This document shows, piece after piece, positions 9,029 to 17,749 of a DNA stretch of 64,000 nt (position 1 is its first letter; the number at the start of each line of letters is the position of its first letter). The notes beneath the pieces are model-generated. The model was not told where the DNA came from, made no database searches, and saw nothing but the letters and a program-made list of their open reading frames with translations. The stretch is from Streptomyces sp. CG 926. GTDB taxonomy: Bacteria > Actinomycetota > Actinomycetes > Streptomycetales > Streptomycetaceae. The stretch spans positions 359,899 through 423,898 of the forward strand of contig NZ_QGGZ01000009.1 of assembly GCF_003148825.1 (NCBI RefSeq), in the 5' to 3' direction. Position numbers and translations under genes: made by a program.

Positions 9029-10060
9029 ATGCGCGTAGGAGCGTTTGTACTGGCGGCCCAGTTCCCGGGCCAGGGACAGGGAGAAGCACTGCACCGGGCG
9101 GTGCGGACCGCCGAGGTGGCCGAGGAGGCCGGGCTCGACTCGGTCTGGCTCGCCGAGCACCACTTCGTCCCGTACGGGGTCTGCCCCTCGGCGGCGACCC
9201 TGGCGGCCCTGCTGCTGGGCCGGACCCGGCGGCTGCGCGTGGGCACGGCGGTGAGCGTGCTGCCGAGCACGCACCCGGTGGCGCTCGGGGAGCAGGCCGC
9301 CCTGCTGCACCTGACCTCGGGCGGCAGGTTCACCCTCGGGGTGGGCCGGGGCGGGCCGTGGGTGGACCTGGAGGTCTTCGGGGGCGGCCTGGACAGCTAC
9401 GAGAACGGTTTCCCGGAGGCCCTGGACCTGCTGCGGCGCTGGCTGACGGAGGCCCGGGTGGGCGCCGCCGGCGAGCGGTACGGATTCCGCGAGGTGGCCG
9501 TCGTACCGCGCCCCTCGGAAGCCCTGGACGGGGACACGGCGGGGCCCGAGGTCATCGTGGCCTGCACCTCCCCGGCGTCCGTCCGGATGGCCGCGGAGCG
9601 GGGGCTGTCGATGCTCCTCGGGATGCACTGCGGGGACGAGAGCAAGGCCGAGATGGTCGCGCTGTGGCGCAGCACGGCGCTGGCGGCGGGTCACTCGCGC
9701 GAACGCGTCGAGGACGCGGGACACGTCTCCGCCGGGGTGTGCCAGATCGCCGACCGTACGGCGGACGCGCGCGAGACCCTGCTGAAGGCGATGCCGGGCT
9801 GGCTCAAGCAGGGCCTCGACGCGCATGTGACGGTGGACGGCAGGGTGCGCGCGATGCGGGATCCGGTCGCCTACACGGAACTGCTCTGCGACCTGCACCC
9901 GGTGGGCACCCCGCAGGTGGCGGCGGACCGGCTGGCGGCCACGTCGGCACGGACGGGCATCACGCGCTTCGCCCTCCTGACGGAGGGCTCCGGAGATCTC
10001 GCCGCGACGGAGGAGAACGTACGACGACTCGGCGCCGAGGTCCTTCCCCGTCTCGACTGA
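9029..10060 (+). CDS. LLM-class flavin-dependent oxidoreductase
   Basis: 343 residues with a GAGGAGG ribosome site. The opening MRVGAFVLAAQFPG, the GLDSVWLAEHHF block and the RVGTAVSVLPSTHPVALGEQAALLHLTSGGRFTLGVGRGG block are hallmarks of the bacterial luciferase-like (TIM barrel, F420 or FMN) monooxygenase family. The length is normal for the family. It stands alone, convergent with the next gene across a hairpin. The cofactor (FMN or F420) and substrate cannot be told from sequence. Confidence 0.9.
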   Translation: MRVGAFVLAAQFPGQGQGEALHRAVRTAEVAEEAGLDSVWLAEHHFVPYGVCPSAATLAALLLGRTRRLRVGTAVSVLPSTHPVALGEQAALLHLTSGGRFTLGVGRGGPWVDLEVFGGGLDSYENGFPEALDLLRRWLTEARVGAAGERYGFREVAVVPRPSEALDGDTAGPEVIVACTSPASVRMAAERGLSMLLGMHCGDESKAEMVALWRSTALAAGHSRERVEDAGHVSAGVCQIADRTADARETLLKAMPGWLKQGLDAHVTVDGRVRAMRDPVAYTELLCDLHPVGTPQVAADRLAATSARTGITRFALLTEGSGDLAATEENVRRLGAEVLPRLD

Positions 10061-10086
10061 GATCCACCGGTCCTACCTGGGCCGTT

Positions 10087-10128
10087 TCTTTCGGATCACG
10101 CCGGTGGGCCCGGACATGATCCGAAAGA
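10087..10128. terminator. Bidirectional hairpin between convergent genes
   Basis: A perfect 12-bp inverted repeat (TCTTTCGGATCA / TGATCCGAAAGA) with an 18-nt loop sits between the stops of the LLM oxidoreductase (+) and the gene at 10155 (-). Its placement between convergent genes makes a shared terminator likely. Confidence 0.75.
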
Positions 10129-10154
10129 GGCGGCCGGGACACGGCCGAGCCGGT

Positions 10155-10547
10155 CTAGCAGTCCCGCAGCTCGGGCGACTGGTTGAGCAGCTGACCGCGG
10201 ATCGAAGTGAACTTGGCCAGCCGGTCGTCCACCGAGGGATCCAGCGGGAACACCGCCACCCGGTGACAGTTCTGGAATGCCAGGCGCACTCCGAAGTGCC
10301 GCTGCAGCGCACCGCGTATCGCGTCACTCGCGAGGGCGCGCAGCAGCTGCCCTCGCGCCTGCTCGTCCGGCGGCGGCGTCTGGTTGTCGGCGAACTGTCC
10401 GCCGTCCACCTTCAGCTGAGCCACCAGCGAGCTGATCATCTCCCACGCGAAGGGCAGGGAGGTCCGGACGCAGTCGACGAAAGCGGCTTCGTCGACCTCG
10501 CCTCGCTCGGCCTGTTCGAGTAGGGCCGGTGAGACGTCGAGCGACAT
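10155..10547 (-). CDS. Conserved hypothetical protein (SCO5389-like)
   Basis: 130 residues starting at MSLDVSPALLEQ with a strong GAGAGGAGAA ribosome site; the longer upstream frame is not needed. It is a soluble, mostly helical protein with no recognised catalytic motif. Its place next to nucS matches SCO5389 of S. coelicolor, for which I know no function. It is convergent with the LLM oxidoreductase and divergent from nucS, with about 220 bp between the two starts. Confidence 0.82.
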   Translation of the reverse strand: MSLDVSPALLEQAERGEVDEAAFVDCVRTSLPFAWEMISSLVAQLKVDGGQFADNQTPPPDEQARGQLLRALASDAIRGALQRHFGVRLAFQNCHRVAVFPLDPSVDDRLAKFTSIRGQLLNQSPELRDC

Positions 10548-10767
10548 GGGTTCTCCTCTCGCGACCCCGGCTGTTCGGATTGCCGGAGTCTTACGGGCAG
10601 GGAAGGAGGTCGCGACGCAGAGTGCACGCTCGACAACCTCCCGCTCACCACGGTAGGCGTCCCATCGGTGACGCACCAGGAGAATGCGCATACAACGCGC
10701 CATCGGCGAACGGGGCTTTCAGGGGCGAATCGCGTGAAGGCCTTCTCGTCGAGTAGCGTTGCCGACC

Positions 10768-11439
10768 ATGCGTCTCGTCATTGCCCGCTGCTCCGTCGAC
10801 TACGCGGGCCGGCTCACCGCCCATCTGCCCTCGGCACCCCGTCTGATCCTCGTGAAGGCTGACGGCAGTGTCTCGATCCACGCGGACGACCGAGCGTACA
10901 AACCGCTCAACTGGATGTCGCCGCCGTGCACCCTCAAGGAGGGGAGCGGCGATGAGGCCAACATCTGGACGGTCATCAACAAGGCGGGCGAGAAGCTCAT
11001 CATCACCATGGAGGAAGTCCTCCACGACTCCTCCCACGAGCTGGGCATCGACCCGGGGCTCATCAAGGACGGCGTCGAGGCGCACCTCCAGGAACTGCTG
11101 GCGGACCGCATCGAGACGCTGGGCGAGGGCTACACGCTGATCCGACGCGAATACATGACGGCGATCGGCCCGGTGGACATCCTGTGCCGGGACGCCTCGG
11201 GCGCGACGGTGGCCGTGGAGATCAAGCGCCGCGGTGAGATCGACGGTGTCGAGCAGCTGACGCGCTACCTCGAACTCCTCAACCGCGACCCGCACCTGGC
11301 CCCGGTCCGGGGCGTCTTCGCGGCCCAGGAGATCAAGCCGCAGGCGAAGGTCCTGGCGACGGACCGCGGCATGGACTGCGTGGTCCTGGACTACAACGCG
11401 ATGCGCGGCATCGAGGACGACAAGCTCCGCCTGTTCTGA
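10768..11439 (+). CDS. nucS: Endonuclease NucS (EndoMS), mismatch-specific
   Basis: 223 residues from the ATG giving MRLVIARCSVDYAGRL, the standard NucS start; an in-frame TTG three codons upstream is less likely. The C-terminal PD-(D/E)xK nuclease core shows Asp137 in GPVDILC and Glu151-Ile-Lys153 in VAVEIKRRG, followed by the QLTRYLELL helix. In actinobacteria, NucS replaces MutS/MutL and cleaves both strands at mismatches, working with the beta clamp. The gene is monocistronic and ends at a strong hairpin. Confidence 0.95.
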   Translation: MRLVIARCSVDYAGRLTAHLPSAPRLILVKADGSVSIHADDRAYKPLNWMSPPCTLKEGSGDEANIWTVINKAGEKLIITMEEVLHDSSHELGIDPGLIKDGVEAHLQELLADRIETLGEGYTLIRREYMTAIGPVDILCRDASGATVAVEIKRRGEIDGVEQLTRYLELLNRDPHLAPVRGVFAAQEIKPQAKVLATDRGMDCVVLDYNAMRGIEDDKLRLF

Positions 11440-11462
11440 TCCCTCGCTCCACCCCGCACACC

Positions 11463-11490
11463 ATGGCTCCGTCCCTCGGGACGGAGCCAT
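11463..11490. terminator. Strong bidirectional terminator hairpin
   Basis: A perfect 12-bp stem (ATGGCTCCGTCC / GGACGGAGCCAT) with a CTCG tetraloop lies between the nucS stop and the stop of the convergent gene at 11497. Confidence 0.85.
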
Positions 11491-11496
11491 CGTCGT

Positions 11497-14058
11497 TCAG
11501 TCGCCGGTGACCGGTGAGCCGGCCGCGGTGGTGTTACCCGTCTGGGTGGTACCCGTCTGCGTGGTGGTCGCCGTGGGCGTCGGCGTGATCGTCTCCGTCA
11601 CGGTGGGCGAGGGCTGGGCGCCGGTCGGCGTCGGCGAAACGCTCGCCGTCGGGGTCGAGTTGGACGGGGGCGTCGAGGACGGGCGGCGCGACGGGGTCCG
11701 GGCGGGGCTGCGGCCCGGGGTCGGGGCGGCGGCGCTCTGTCCGGGCTCCGGGGTCTCGGCCGGCGGGGCCGATACGGGCGGCTCCGCTGCAGGATCGTTC
11801 CCGCTGGTGAGCGCGGTCGTCTCCGGCGTCGTGACCGTGGGGGTGGAGGTCACCGCCGGGCCCTGTGCCGGCGGCGTGCTGTCCGAGGAGCTCAGCGCCA
11901 GGCTGACGACCGTGCCGAGCGCCACCACGGCCAGCGCGCCCGCGCCGGCCAGCACCACGAGCCGACGACGGCCGGGCGCCGGGACCGGTGCGGCGGCGGG
12001 ACGGGGGGCGGCGGGCGGAGCCGGCTTCGGATTCAGCGGGAAGGCGTCCTCGAAGACCTCGGACAGCGTCGCGGGCGTCTGCGAACGGCCGGTCACCGGC
12101 ACGACCGGGGTCATCCGGGTCACCGCCTCGGCGGACACCGGGACCGCCGCGGCCACCGGGGGCACCCGGGTCGTGGACGCCTCGGAGTCCGCCCGGGCGG
12201 CCGGCGCGGAGGCGGACGACGTGGCCGACGGGGTCGACGTGGCCGACGGGGCCACCCGCGGTGCGGAGGTGGCCGGGGTGGCGGGGGTGGCCACCGTCAC
12301 GGCCTCGGGAGCCGCAGCCGGGGCCAAGGCGGCCGGTGCCGGTGCCTCCAGCCGCAGCGGGGGTGACGCGGCCGCCCCCGCCGTCTCCCGGTCGACGACC
12401 AGGGCCAGCGCGCGCCGTCCCGCGACCGTGCCCCGCTTGTCCGCCAGGGCGCCGCGCAGCCCGATCGAGGTCTCCAGCTCGGCCCGTGCTCGGTCCAGGC
12501 GCTCCTCGCACAGGGCCAGCACGCCGAGTTCGTGGTGGAAGTACGCCTGCTCGGCGACCTCGCCGGCCTTGCGCGCGGCCTCCGCTCCCGAGCGCAGCAC
12601 CCGCTCCCAGGCCTCCCAGTGCAGCGAGGCCGCGAACGCCGGAGCCGCCGTGCGCGCCAGCAGCACCGCCGCGACCACGTCCGCGCCGGCCAGCGCCGCG
12701 AGCACGGCGTCCGCCTCCGCCGCGACCCGCTCGGGGACCACCGAGGCGTGCCCGGTCCACCAGGCGTAGTGCCGGGCGGCCGTACGGGCCTCCTCCGACG
12801 CGGTCTCCCCGTACCCGACCTCCTCCAACTGCCGGGCGACGCCCGACGCCAGCCGGTACCGGGTCCCGACGGGCGTCAGCAGGCCGCAGGCCAGCAGCTC
12901 CGCCACCGCGGTGTCGGCGTGGGTGTCCCCCACCAGCGCGGGCAGGTGCGCGTGGTGCGGCAGCTCGCCGCCCAGCGCGCACGCGATCCGCAGGGCCGCG
13001 CGCGCCGACTCGCTGACCCGCGAGGCGAGCAGTTCCGCCGGGGCGGCGCCTTCGGCGAGGGTCGGCAGCGGCACGTGCACGGCGTCGCGGGGGCGTTCCT
13101 CGAAGACGCCGGGCTCCTCCTCCTCGTCGTCCTCGTCGCTGTGGTTGAGCTCGTCCCGCTGCCGCAGCAGCGCGGCGGCCTGTACGAAGCGCAGGGGCAG
13201 CCCCTCGGAGGCGAAGCGCAGGTCTCCCGCCCAGGCGATCTCCTCGTCCGTCAGCGGACGTCCGACGCCCCCTTCGAGCAGTTCCAGGCAGTCGGCCTTG
13301 CCCAGTCCGCCGAGGAAGACCTCCTCGACGTGCGAGTCGTCGGAGGGGGCCCGGGTGTCGGGGGTCGCGGCCAGCAGGTAGGCGCATTCGGGGGTGGCGC
13401 GCATCAGCTCGTCGAGGGCGGTCCCGCCCATCTCCAGGTCGTCCAGGAGGACGACGGCGCCTATCTCCCGTACGCGGGCCAGGAGCTCGGCCCGGCCGGG
13501 CCGCTCCCGCTCGGCCTCGTACACGGTCGCGTAGAGGGCGTGCAGCAGTTCCCCGGGCTGCTGCTGCCCGTATCCGCCGAGCCGTACGACGCCGTCGGGC
13601 GCGAGGCCCTCGCAGCGGTCGGCGACCGCGTCGAGGAGCGCGCTGCGGCCGGAACCCGCGGGCCCGGTCAGCCGTACCGAGCGGCCGCGACCCAGCAGCC
13701 GGACGAGCCGCTCCCGCTCCTCCTCGCGCCCCTGCAGGGGGCGGGCGGAGGCCGCGGGGCCCGGCAGTACGGGCGGGCGTGCGGCGGCGGTGCGCACCGC
13801 GCGGGCGGCCGCGTCGCGCTTGGCGGGGCGGCCCGGCTCGGTGCCGGGGCGCAGCGGTTCGATCTCGCTGCCGTCGACCGGGTTGACGGTGAGGGCGAAC
13901 CCGCCCGCGGTGAGGCTGACGACCCGCGCGGGTCCGGCCGCCGCGGGCGTCGTGGGCGTCGTGGGTGTCGCGGGTGTCGCGGGCCCGGTGGGCGCCACGG
14001 GCGTGGAGCCGCCCGTGGGCTGCTCGTGCTGCTCGGTCTGCCCCTGTGTACGGTCCAT
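11497..14058 (-). CDS. Membrane-anchored AAA/NTPase-like protein with Ser/Thr/Pro-rich tail
   Basis: 853 residues. Residues 1-45 are a Thr/Pro/Ala low-complexity run. An AAA/STAND-like NTPase begins near residue 108 with Walker A GPAGSGRS (132-139) and a Walker B-like VVLLDDLE near 205. A helical, repeat-like region (about 330-550) resembles the ARM/TPR part of regulators such as BTAD/LuxR-type ATPases, but no DNA-binding domain is seen. One transmembrane helix (about 700-725, RRRLVVLAGAGALAVVALG...) is followed by a ~130-residue Ser/Thr/Pro-rich tail, predicted outside the cell. Streptomyces annotations call relatives ATP/GTP-binding proteins; the role is unknown. Confidence 0.85.
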   Translation of the reverse strand: MDRTQGQTEQHEQPTGGSTPVAPTGPATPATPTTPTTPAAAGPARVVSLTAGGFALTVNPVDGSEIEPLRPGTEPGRPAKRDAAARAVRTAAARPPVLPGPAASARPLQGREEERERLVRLLGRGRSVRLTGPAGSGRSALLDAVADRCEGLAPDGVVRLGGYGQQQPGELLHALYATVYEAERERPGRAELLARVREIGAVVLLDDLEMGGTALDELMRATPECAYLLAATPDTRAPSDDSHVEEVFLGGLGKADCLELLEGGVGRPLTDEEIAWAGDLRFASEGLPLRFVQAAALLRQRDELNHSDEDDEEEEPGVFEERPRDAVHVPLPTLAEGAAPAELLASRVSESARAALRIACALGGELPHHAHLPALVGDTHADTAVAELLACGLLTPVGTRYRLASGVARQLEEVGYGETASEEARTAARHYAWWTGHASVVPERVAAEADAVLAALAGADVVAAVLLARTAAPAFAASLHWEAWERVLRSGAEAARKAGEVAEQAYFHHELGVLALCEERLDRARAELETSIGLRGALADKRGTVAGRRALALVVDRETAGAAASPPLRLEAPAPAALAPAAAPEAVTVATPATPATSAPRVAPSATSTPSATSSASAPAARADSEASTTRVPPVAAAVPVSAEAVTRMTPVVPVTGRSQTPATLSEVFEDAFPLNPKPAPPAAPRPAAAPVPAPGRRRLVVLAGAGALAVVALGTVVSLALSSSDSTPPAQGPAVTSTPTVTTPETTALTSGNDPAAEPPVSAPPAETPEPGQSAAAPTPGRSPARTPSRRPSSTPPSNSTPTASVSPTPTGAQPSPTVTETITPTPTATTTQTGTTQTGNTTAAGSPVTGD

Positions 14059-14250
14059 GACCCAGTCCCCCGATCGCGGGCCGCGCGCCTCGCCGTCGTA
14101 CCGCCCGGCCGTCGCGCACCCGCTGTCGCCACCGGTCCGGTTTCCGCCCGAACCCTAGACCGTGGCCGGTCGTGCGGGAAACCGCAGGGGTGCGATCACC
14201 ACCGGACCGTTACGTTTCCGCAGGGAAAGCAGAGGTCAGCGGCTTGTCGG

Positions 14251-14574
14251 TCAGACGCGGGGCAGGGACTCGGCTTCCAGGCCGCCCTCGATCGCGAGGA
14301 TCCGGTGCAGCCGGGTCGCGACGAGCAGCCGCTGCATCTGCGGGGGCACGCCGCGCAGGACCAGGCGGCGGCCGGTCCGGCCGGCCCGGCGGTGCGCTCC
14401 CATGATCACGCCGAGGCCGGTCGCGTCCCAGGAGTCGAGCCCGGTGAGGTCGAGCACGAGATCGCCCTGCCCGTCGTCGAGGGCGGAGTGGAGGGCCGTA
14501 CGGGCGTCCGCCGCGCTGCGCACGTCGAGGCGGCCCCCGACAGCGAGTTCGGCGTGGTCGCCCCTGATGTGCAT
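14251..14574 (-). CDS. STAS-domain protein (anti-anti-sigma factor-like)
   Basis: 107 residues from an ATG with GGGAG six bases upstream, giving MHIRGDHAELAVGG; an upstream TTG would add 18 residues without a good ribosome site. The STAS fold is seen in LDVRSAADAR, LVLDLTGLDSWDATGLGVIMGAHRRA and the VPPQMQRLLVATRLHRIL helix. In SpoIIAA-type antagonists the DSSG segment carries the phosphorylated Ser; here it reads DATG, leaving a Thr as the only hydroxyl residue. It probably antagonises an anti-sigma kinase of the RsbW/SpoIIAB type, but no kinase gene is next to it. Confidence 0.85.
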   Translation of the reverse strand: MHIRGDHAELAVGGRLDVRSAADARTALHSALDDGQGDLVLDLTGLDSWDATGLGVIMGAHRRAGRTGRRLVLRGVPPQMQRLLVATRLHRILAIEGGLEAESLPRV

Positions 14575-14749
14575 GTGTACTCCCGGCGGTACTGCGTACG
14601 TATGGTCCGACTGGTCCGTGGTCGGCAACTCTCACTGCAACTGACTGCCGCACGGGCAGGGAAGTTGCCGACCGTGAGCGAACCGATACCTAATTCACCC
14701 TGGGGGGTGACGGCATTCGAACGGTGGTGCTCCGTGGCAGGGTCAGGCC

Positions 14750-15598
14750 TCAGTGCTTGTAGAAGCCCTGGCCGCTCTTGCGGCCGATGTCCCCGGCGTC
14801 CACCATCCGCCGCATGAGCTCCGGCGGGGCGAACTTCTCGTCCTGGGACTCGGTGTAGATGTTGCTGGTGGCGTGCAGCAGGATGTCGACGCCCGTGAGG
14901 TCGGCGGTGGCCAGCGGGCCCATCGCGTGGCCGAAGCCGAGCTTGCAGGCGATGTCGATGTCCTCGGCGGAGGCCACGCCCGATTCGTAGAGCTTGGCGG
15001 CCTCGACGACCAGCGCGGAGATCAGACGGGTCGTCACGAAGCCGGCGACGTCGCGGTTGACGACGATGCAGGTCTTACCGACGGACTCGGCGAACGCCCG
15101 GGTGGTGGCCAGGGTTTCGTCGCTCGTCTTGTAGCCGCGTACGAGCTCGCACAGCTGCATCATCGGGACGGGCGAGAAGAAGTGCGCGCCGACGACCCGC
15201 TCCGGACGCTCCGTCACGGCCGCGATCTTCGTGATCGGGATGGCGGAGGTGTTGGAGGCGAGGATCGTGTCCTCGCGGACGATCTTGTCCAGGGCGCGGA
15301 AGATCTCGTGCTTGATCTCGATCTTCTCGAAGGCGGCCTCCACCACGATGTCGACGTCGGCGACCGCGTCGAGGTCCGTGGTGGTGGTGATGCGCGCGAG
15401 CGCCGCCTCGGCGTCCTCGGCCGTCAGCTTGCCCTTGGAGACGAACTTGTCGTAGGAGGCCTTGATTCCGTCCGTGCCACGGGTCAGCGCGGCGTCGGTG
15501 ACATCGCGGAGTACGACGTCCCAACCCGCCTGAGCGGAGACCTGCGCGATTCCGGAACCCATGAGTCCGGCACCGATGACGGCGAGCTTCCCAGCCAC
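14750..15598 (-). CDS. 3-hydroxybutyryl-CoA dehydrogenase
   Basis: 282 residues from a GTG with GAGGGG seven bases upstream. The Rossmann motif VIGAGLMGSGIAQ is at the N-terminus. SNTSAIPI and HFFSPVPMMQLCEL carry the conserved Ser/Asn and catalytic His region, and the NRDVAGFVTTRL and GPLATADLTGVDILL blocks complete the 3HCDH C-terminal domain. It oxidises (S)-3-hydroxybutyryl-CoA with NAD(P), or works in reverse, in fatty-acid or butyrate metabolism. It could feed the crotonyl-CoA used by the Ccr encoded at 30372, although the gene belongs to the conserved core and not to the PKS cluster. Confidence 0.95.
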   Translation of the reverse strand: MAGKLAVIGAGLMGSGIAQVSAQAGWDVVLRDVTDAALTRGTDGIKASYDKFVSKGKLTAEDAEAALARITTTTDLDAVADVDIVVEAAFEKIEIKHEIFRALDKIVREDTILASNTSAIPITKIAAVTERPERVVGAHFFSPVPMMQLCELVRGYKTSDETLATTRAFAESVGKTCIVVNRDVAGFVTTRLISALVVEAAKLYESGVASAEDIDIACKLGFGHAMGPLATADLTGVDILLHATSNIYTESQDEKFAPPELMRRMVDAGDIGRKSGQGFYKH

Positions 15599-15754
15599 TA
15601 CACACCCCTCGTTTCCATACGGCACAGTCACGTAGCCACTCCGGCGGAGACTAGCGCCCGGGCGGTGCGCTGTGACCGCGAAGTAACACGCGTCACGTCT
15701 CAGATGACGGACATCACACCGGGACGGCCCAGCAACCCTCTGCCGCCGTCCAGT

Positions 15755-16294
15755 TCACCCGTCCTCGTCCTCGGTGTACCTCTCGGCCACTGCGCGCAGC
15801 CGTCGCAGCTCCTTGCGCGCGGCGCCGAGGTGGCCGATCTCGACGGCCATGGCGCCGCGTCCGGCGAGGTGGTGGGCGTCCGCCCGGGCCTGTTCGTCGG
15901 CCTCCGGGCGCGCGCAGATCTCCCGCCGCAGGCGGCCGAGCGCCCCCAGGATGTCGCGCGCGGTGAGGACCTTCGCCTCCCCGGGCGGGAGCTCGGCGCG
16001 CAGCATGTCCTTGGCGTAGTCCCAGACCCTCGCGTCGTGCTCGGCGGCGGCCGGCTCCCCCGGGTGGTGCGGGTCGCCGGCCCGGCGGGCGGCGTGTTCG
16101 CGCAAGACCTCCAGGCGGTCCAGAGCCTCCCTCAGGTGCCCGGCGGCCACGGCCGCGCTCCCGGCCCGGGCGGATTCGGCCGACTCCCGGAGGGCGACAG
16201 GGTTGCCCGTGTCCCGGGTGGCGAGGAAGCCCGCCAGGAGATCGATCTGCTGGGCGGCCTCGGCGAGCCGCCAGATGTAGTACACGTCGGCCAC
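15755..16294 (-). CDS. Conserved hypothetical helical protein
   Basis: 179 residues with a GGAAGGGAG ribosome site and ATG start (MADVYYIWRLAEAAQQ). It is rich in Ala, Arg, Glu and His and predicted to be nearly all alpha-helical, without signal peptide, membrane segment or recognised motif. It precedes the 3-hydroxybutyryl-CoA dehydrogenase gene on the same strand by 156 bp and diverges from the cobalamin adenosyltransferase gene. I do not recognise the family. Confidence 0.68.
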   Translation of the reverse strand: MADVYYIWRLAEAAQQIDLLAGFLATRDTGNPVALRESAESARAGSAAVAAGHLREALDRLEVLREHAARRAGDPHHPGEPAAAEHDARVWDYAKDMLRAELPPGEAKVLTARDILGALGRLRREICARPEADEQARADAHHLAGRGAMAVEIGHLGAARKELRRLRAVAERYTEDEDG

Positions 16295-16392
16295 TTCGCC
16301 GCTCCCTTCCGGGCCGGAGCCCCATGGGACCGTACGTGAGCGGCGCCGACCTCGCCCGGAGTTTCGCCCGCGGGCCCGTCTACCCTGGCCGC

Positions 16393-16965
16393 ATGGTGAA
16401 CCTCACGCGCATCTACACCCGTACCGGCGACCAGGGCACGACCGCCCTCGGCGACATGAGCCGCACCGCCAAGACCGACCTGCGGATCTCCGCGTACGCC
16501 GACGCCAACGAGGCGAACGCGGCCATCGGGACGGCGATCGCGCTCGGCGGGCTGTCGGCGGAGCTGGCGAAGGTCCTGGTCCGCGTGCAGAACGACCTGT
16601 TCGACGTCGGCGCCGACCTGTGCACCCCGGTGGTCGAGAACCCGGAGTACCCGCCGCTGCGCGTGGAGCAGTTCTACGTGGACAAGCTGGAGGCGGACTG
16701 CGACCACTTCCTGGAGCAGGTGGAGAAGCTGCGCAGCTTCATCCTCCCCGGCGGCACCCCCGGGGCGGCCCTGCTGCACCAGGCCTGCACGGTGGTCCGG
16801 CGCGCCGAGCGTTCGACGTGGGCGGCGCTGGAGGTGCACGGCGAGGTGATGAACCCGCTGACCGCCACCTACCTGAACCGGCTCTCCGACCTCCTGTTCA
16901 TCCTGGCGCGGGTGGCCAACAAGGAGGTCGGGGACGTGCTGTGGGTGCCGGGCGGCGAGCGCTAA
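16393..16965 (+). CDS. pduO: Cob(I)yrinic acid a,c-diamide adenosyltransferase, PduO type
   Basis: 190 residues. The N-terminal RIYTRTGDQGTTALGDMSRTAK block (ATP-binding P-loop-like TRTGDxGTT), the YADANEANAAIG helix and the late RRAERS and NRLSDLLFILAR segments are diagnostic of PduO-type ATP:cob(I)alamin adenosyltransferases. It makes adenosylcobalamin, the cofactor of methylmalonyl-CoA and ethylmalonyl-CoA mutases, which supply PKS extender units. The stop codon overlaps the stop of the convergent gene at 16962. Confidence 0.95.
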   Translation: MVNLTRIYTRTGDQGTTALGDMSRTAKTDLRISAYADANEANAAIGTAIALGGLSAELAKVLVRVQNDLFDVGADLCTPVVENPEYPPLRVEQFYVDKLEADCDHFLEQVEKLRSFILPGGTPGAALLHQACTVVRRAERSTWAALEVHGEVMNPLTATYLNRLSDLLFILARVANKEVGDVLWVPGGER

Positions 16966-17585
16966 CGCTCGGTCCGGGTCAAGGGGGACCGGTCCTCGGC
17001 GGCGTCCGCCGGGGCCTGCTCCCGGGCCTGCACCGGGGCCTGCTCCGAGCCCTTCTTCGGGGCCTTGCTCGGCCAGATCGTGTACGCCACGGCGACCAGG
17101 GCGTGGATGCCGACCACCCGCAGGGCGCTGAACTGCCAGCCCTTGAGCGAGCTGACGTCGCCCGCGTCACCGACGAACCAGATCGCCGACTGGAGCAGCG
17201 TCAGCGCGACGGCGGCGGCGATCACGGTACGGATCCACAGCTTCCACTCGTGCCGGGCCCGCTCCGTCCCGTACCCGGGTCCCGTCGGCTTCGGTCCCCC
17301 GGCCAGCCGGTACGCGGCATGCCCGTCGAGCCAGGTGATCGTGTAGTGGCCGTAGGCGACGGTGTAGCCGATGTACAGGGCGGCCAGTCCGTGCTTCCAG
17401 TCCGGTTCGGCGCCGTTCTTGAGGTCGAGCGTGGTGACCACCAGCAGGACCAGCTCCATCAGCGGCTCGCAGAGCAGGACCGCCGCGCCGAGCCTGGGCA
17501 TCTTCGCGAGGTAGCGCAGGGCCAGCCCGGCCGCCAGCAGGACCCAGAAGCCGACCTCGCAGGCGATGATCAGCGCGACGATCAT
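16962..17585 (-). CDS. Integral membrane protein of unknown function
   Basis: 207 residues with about five hydrophobic helices (near residues 2-22, 33-53, 68-86, 120-142 and 157-175) and a charged Lys/Glu-rich C-terminal tail. There is a conserved-looking YTVAYGHYTITWLDG stretch between helices. No family name is recognised. Its 3' end overlaps the stop of the adenosyltransferase gene on the other strand by four bases, and it diverges from chiS. Confidence 0.82.
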   Translation of the reverse strand: MIVALIIACEVGFWVLLAAGLALRYLAKMPRLGAAVLLCEPLMELVLLVVTTLDLKNGAEPDWKHGLAALYIGYTVAYGHYTITWLDGHAAYRLAGGPKPTGPGYGTERARHEWKLWIRTVIAAAVALTLLQSAIWFVGDAGDVSSLKGWQFSALRVVGIHALVAVAYTIWPSKAPKKGSEQAPVQAREQAPADAAEDRSPLTRTER

Positions 17586-17749
17586 GGGACTCTCCGTCCG
17601 CTCGGGTTCTTCGTTCCTTGTCCAGGCTCCCGTCCGGCCGGCCCCCTCGCGTCGTCGCCATTGACCATGTGGAACTGCATCGTTCGATGTAGCCGCGCTT
17701 CGGCCTCTCCGCCGACGTGCGGGGCCCGCGCACCCTGTTGGATGGAAAC

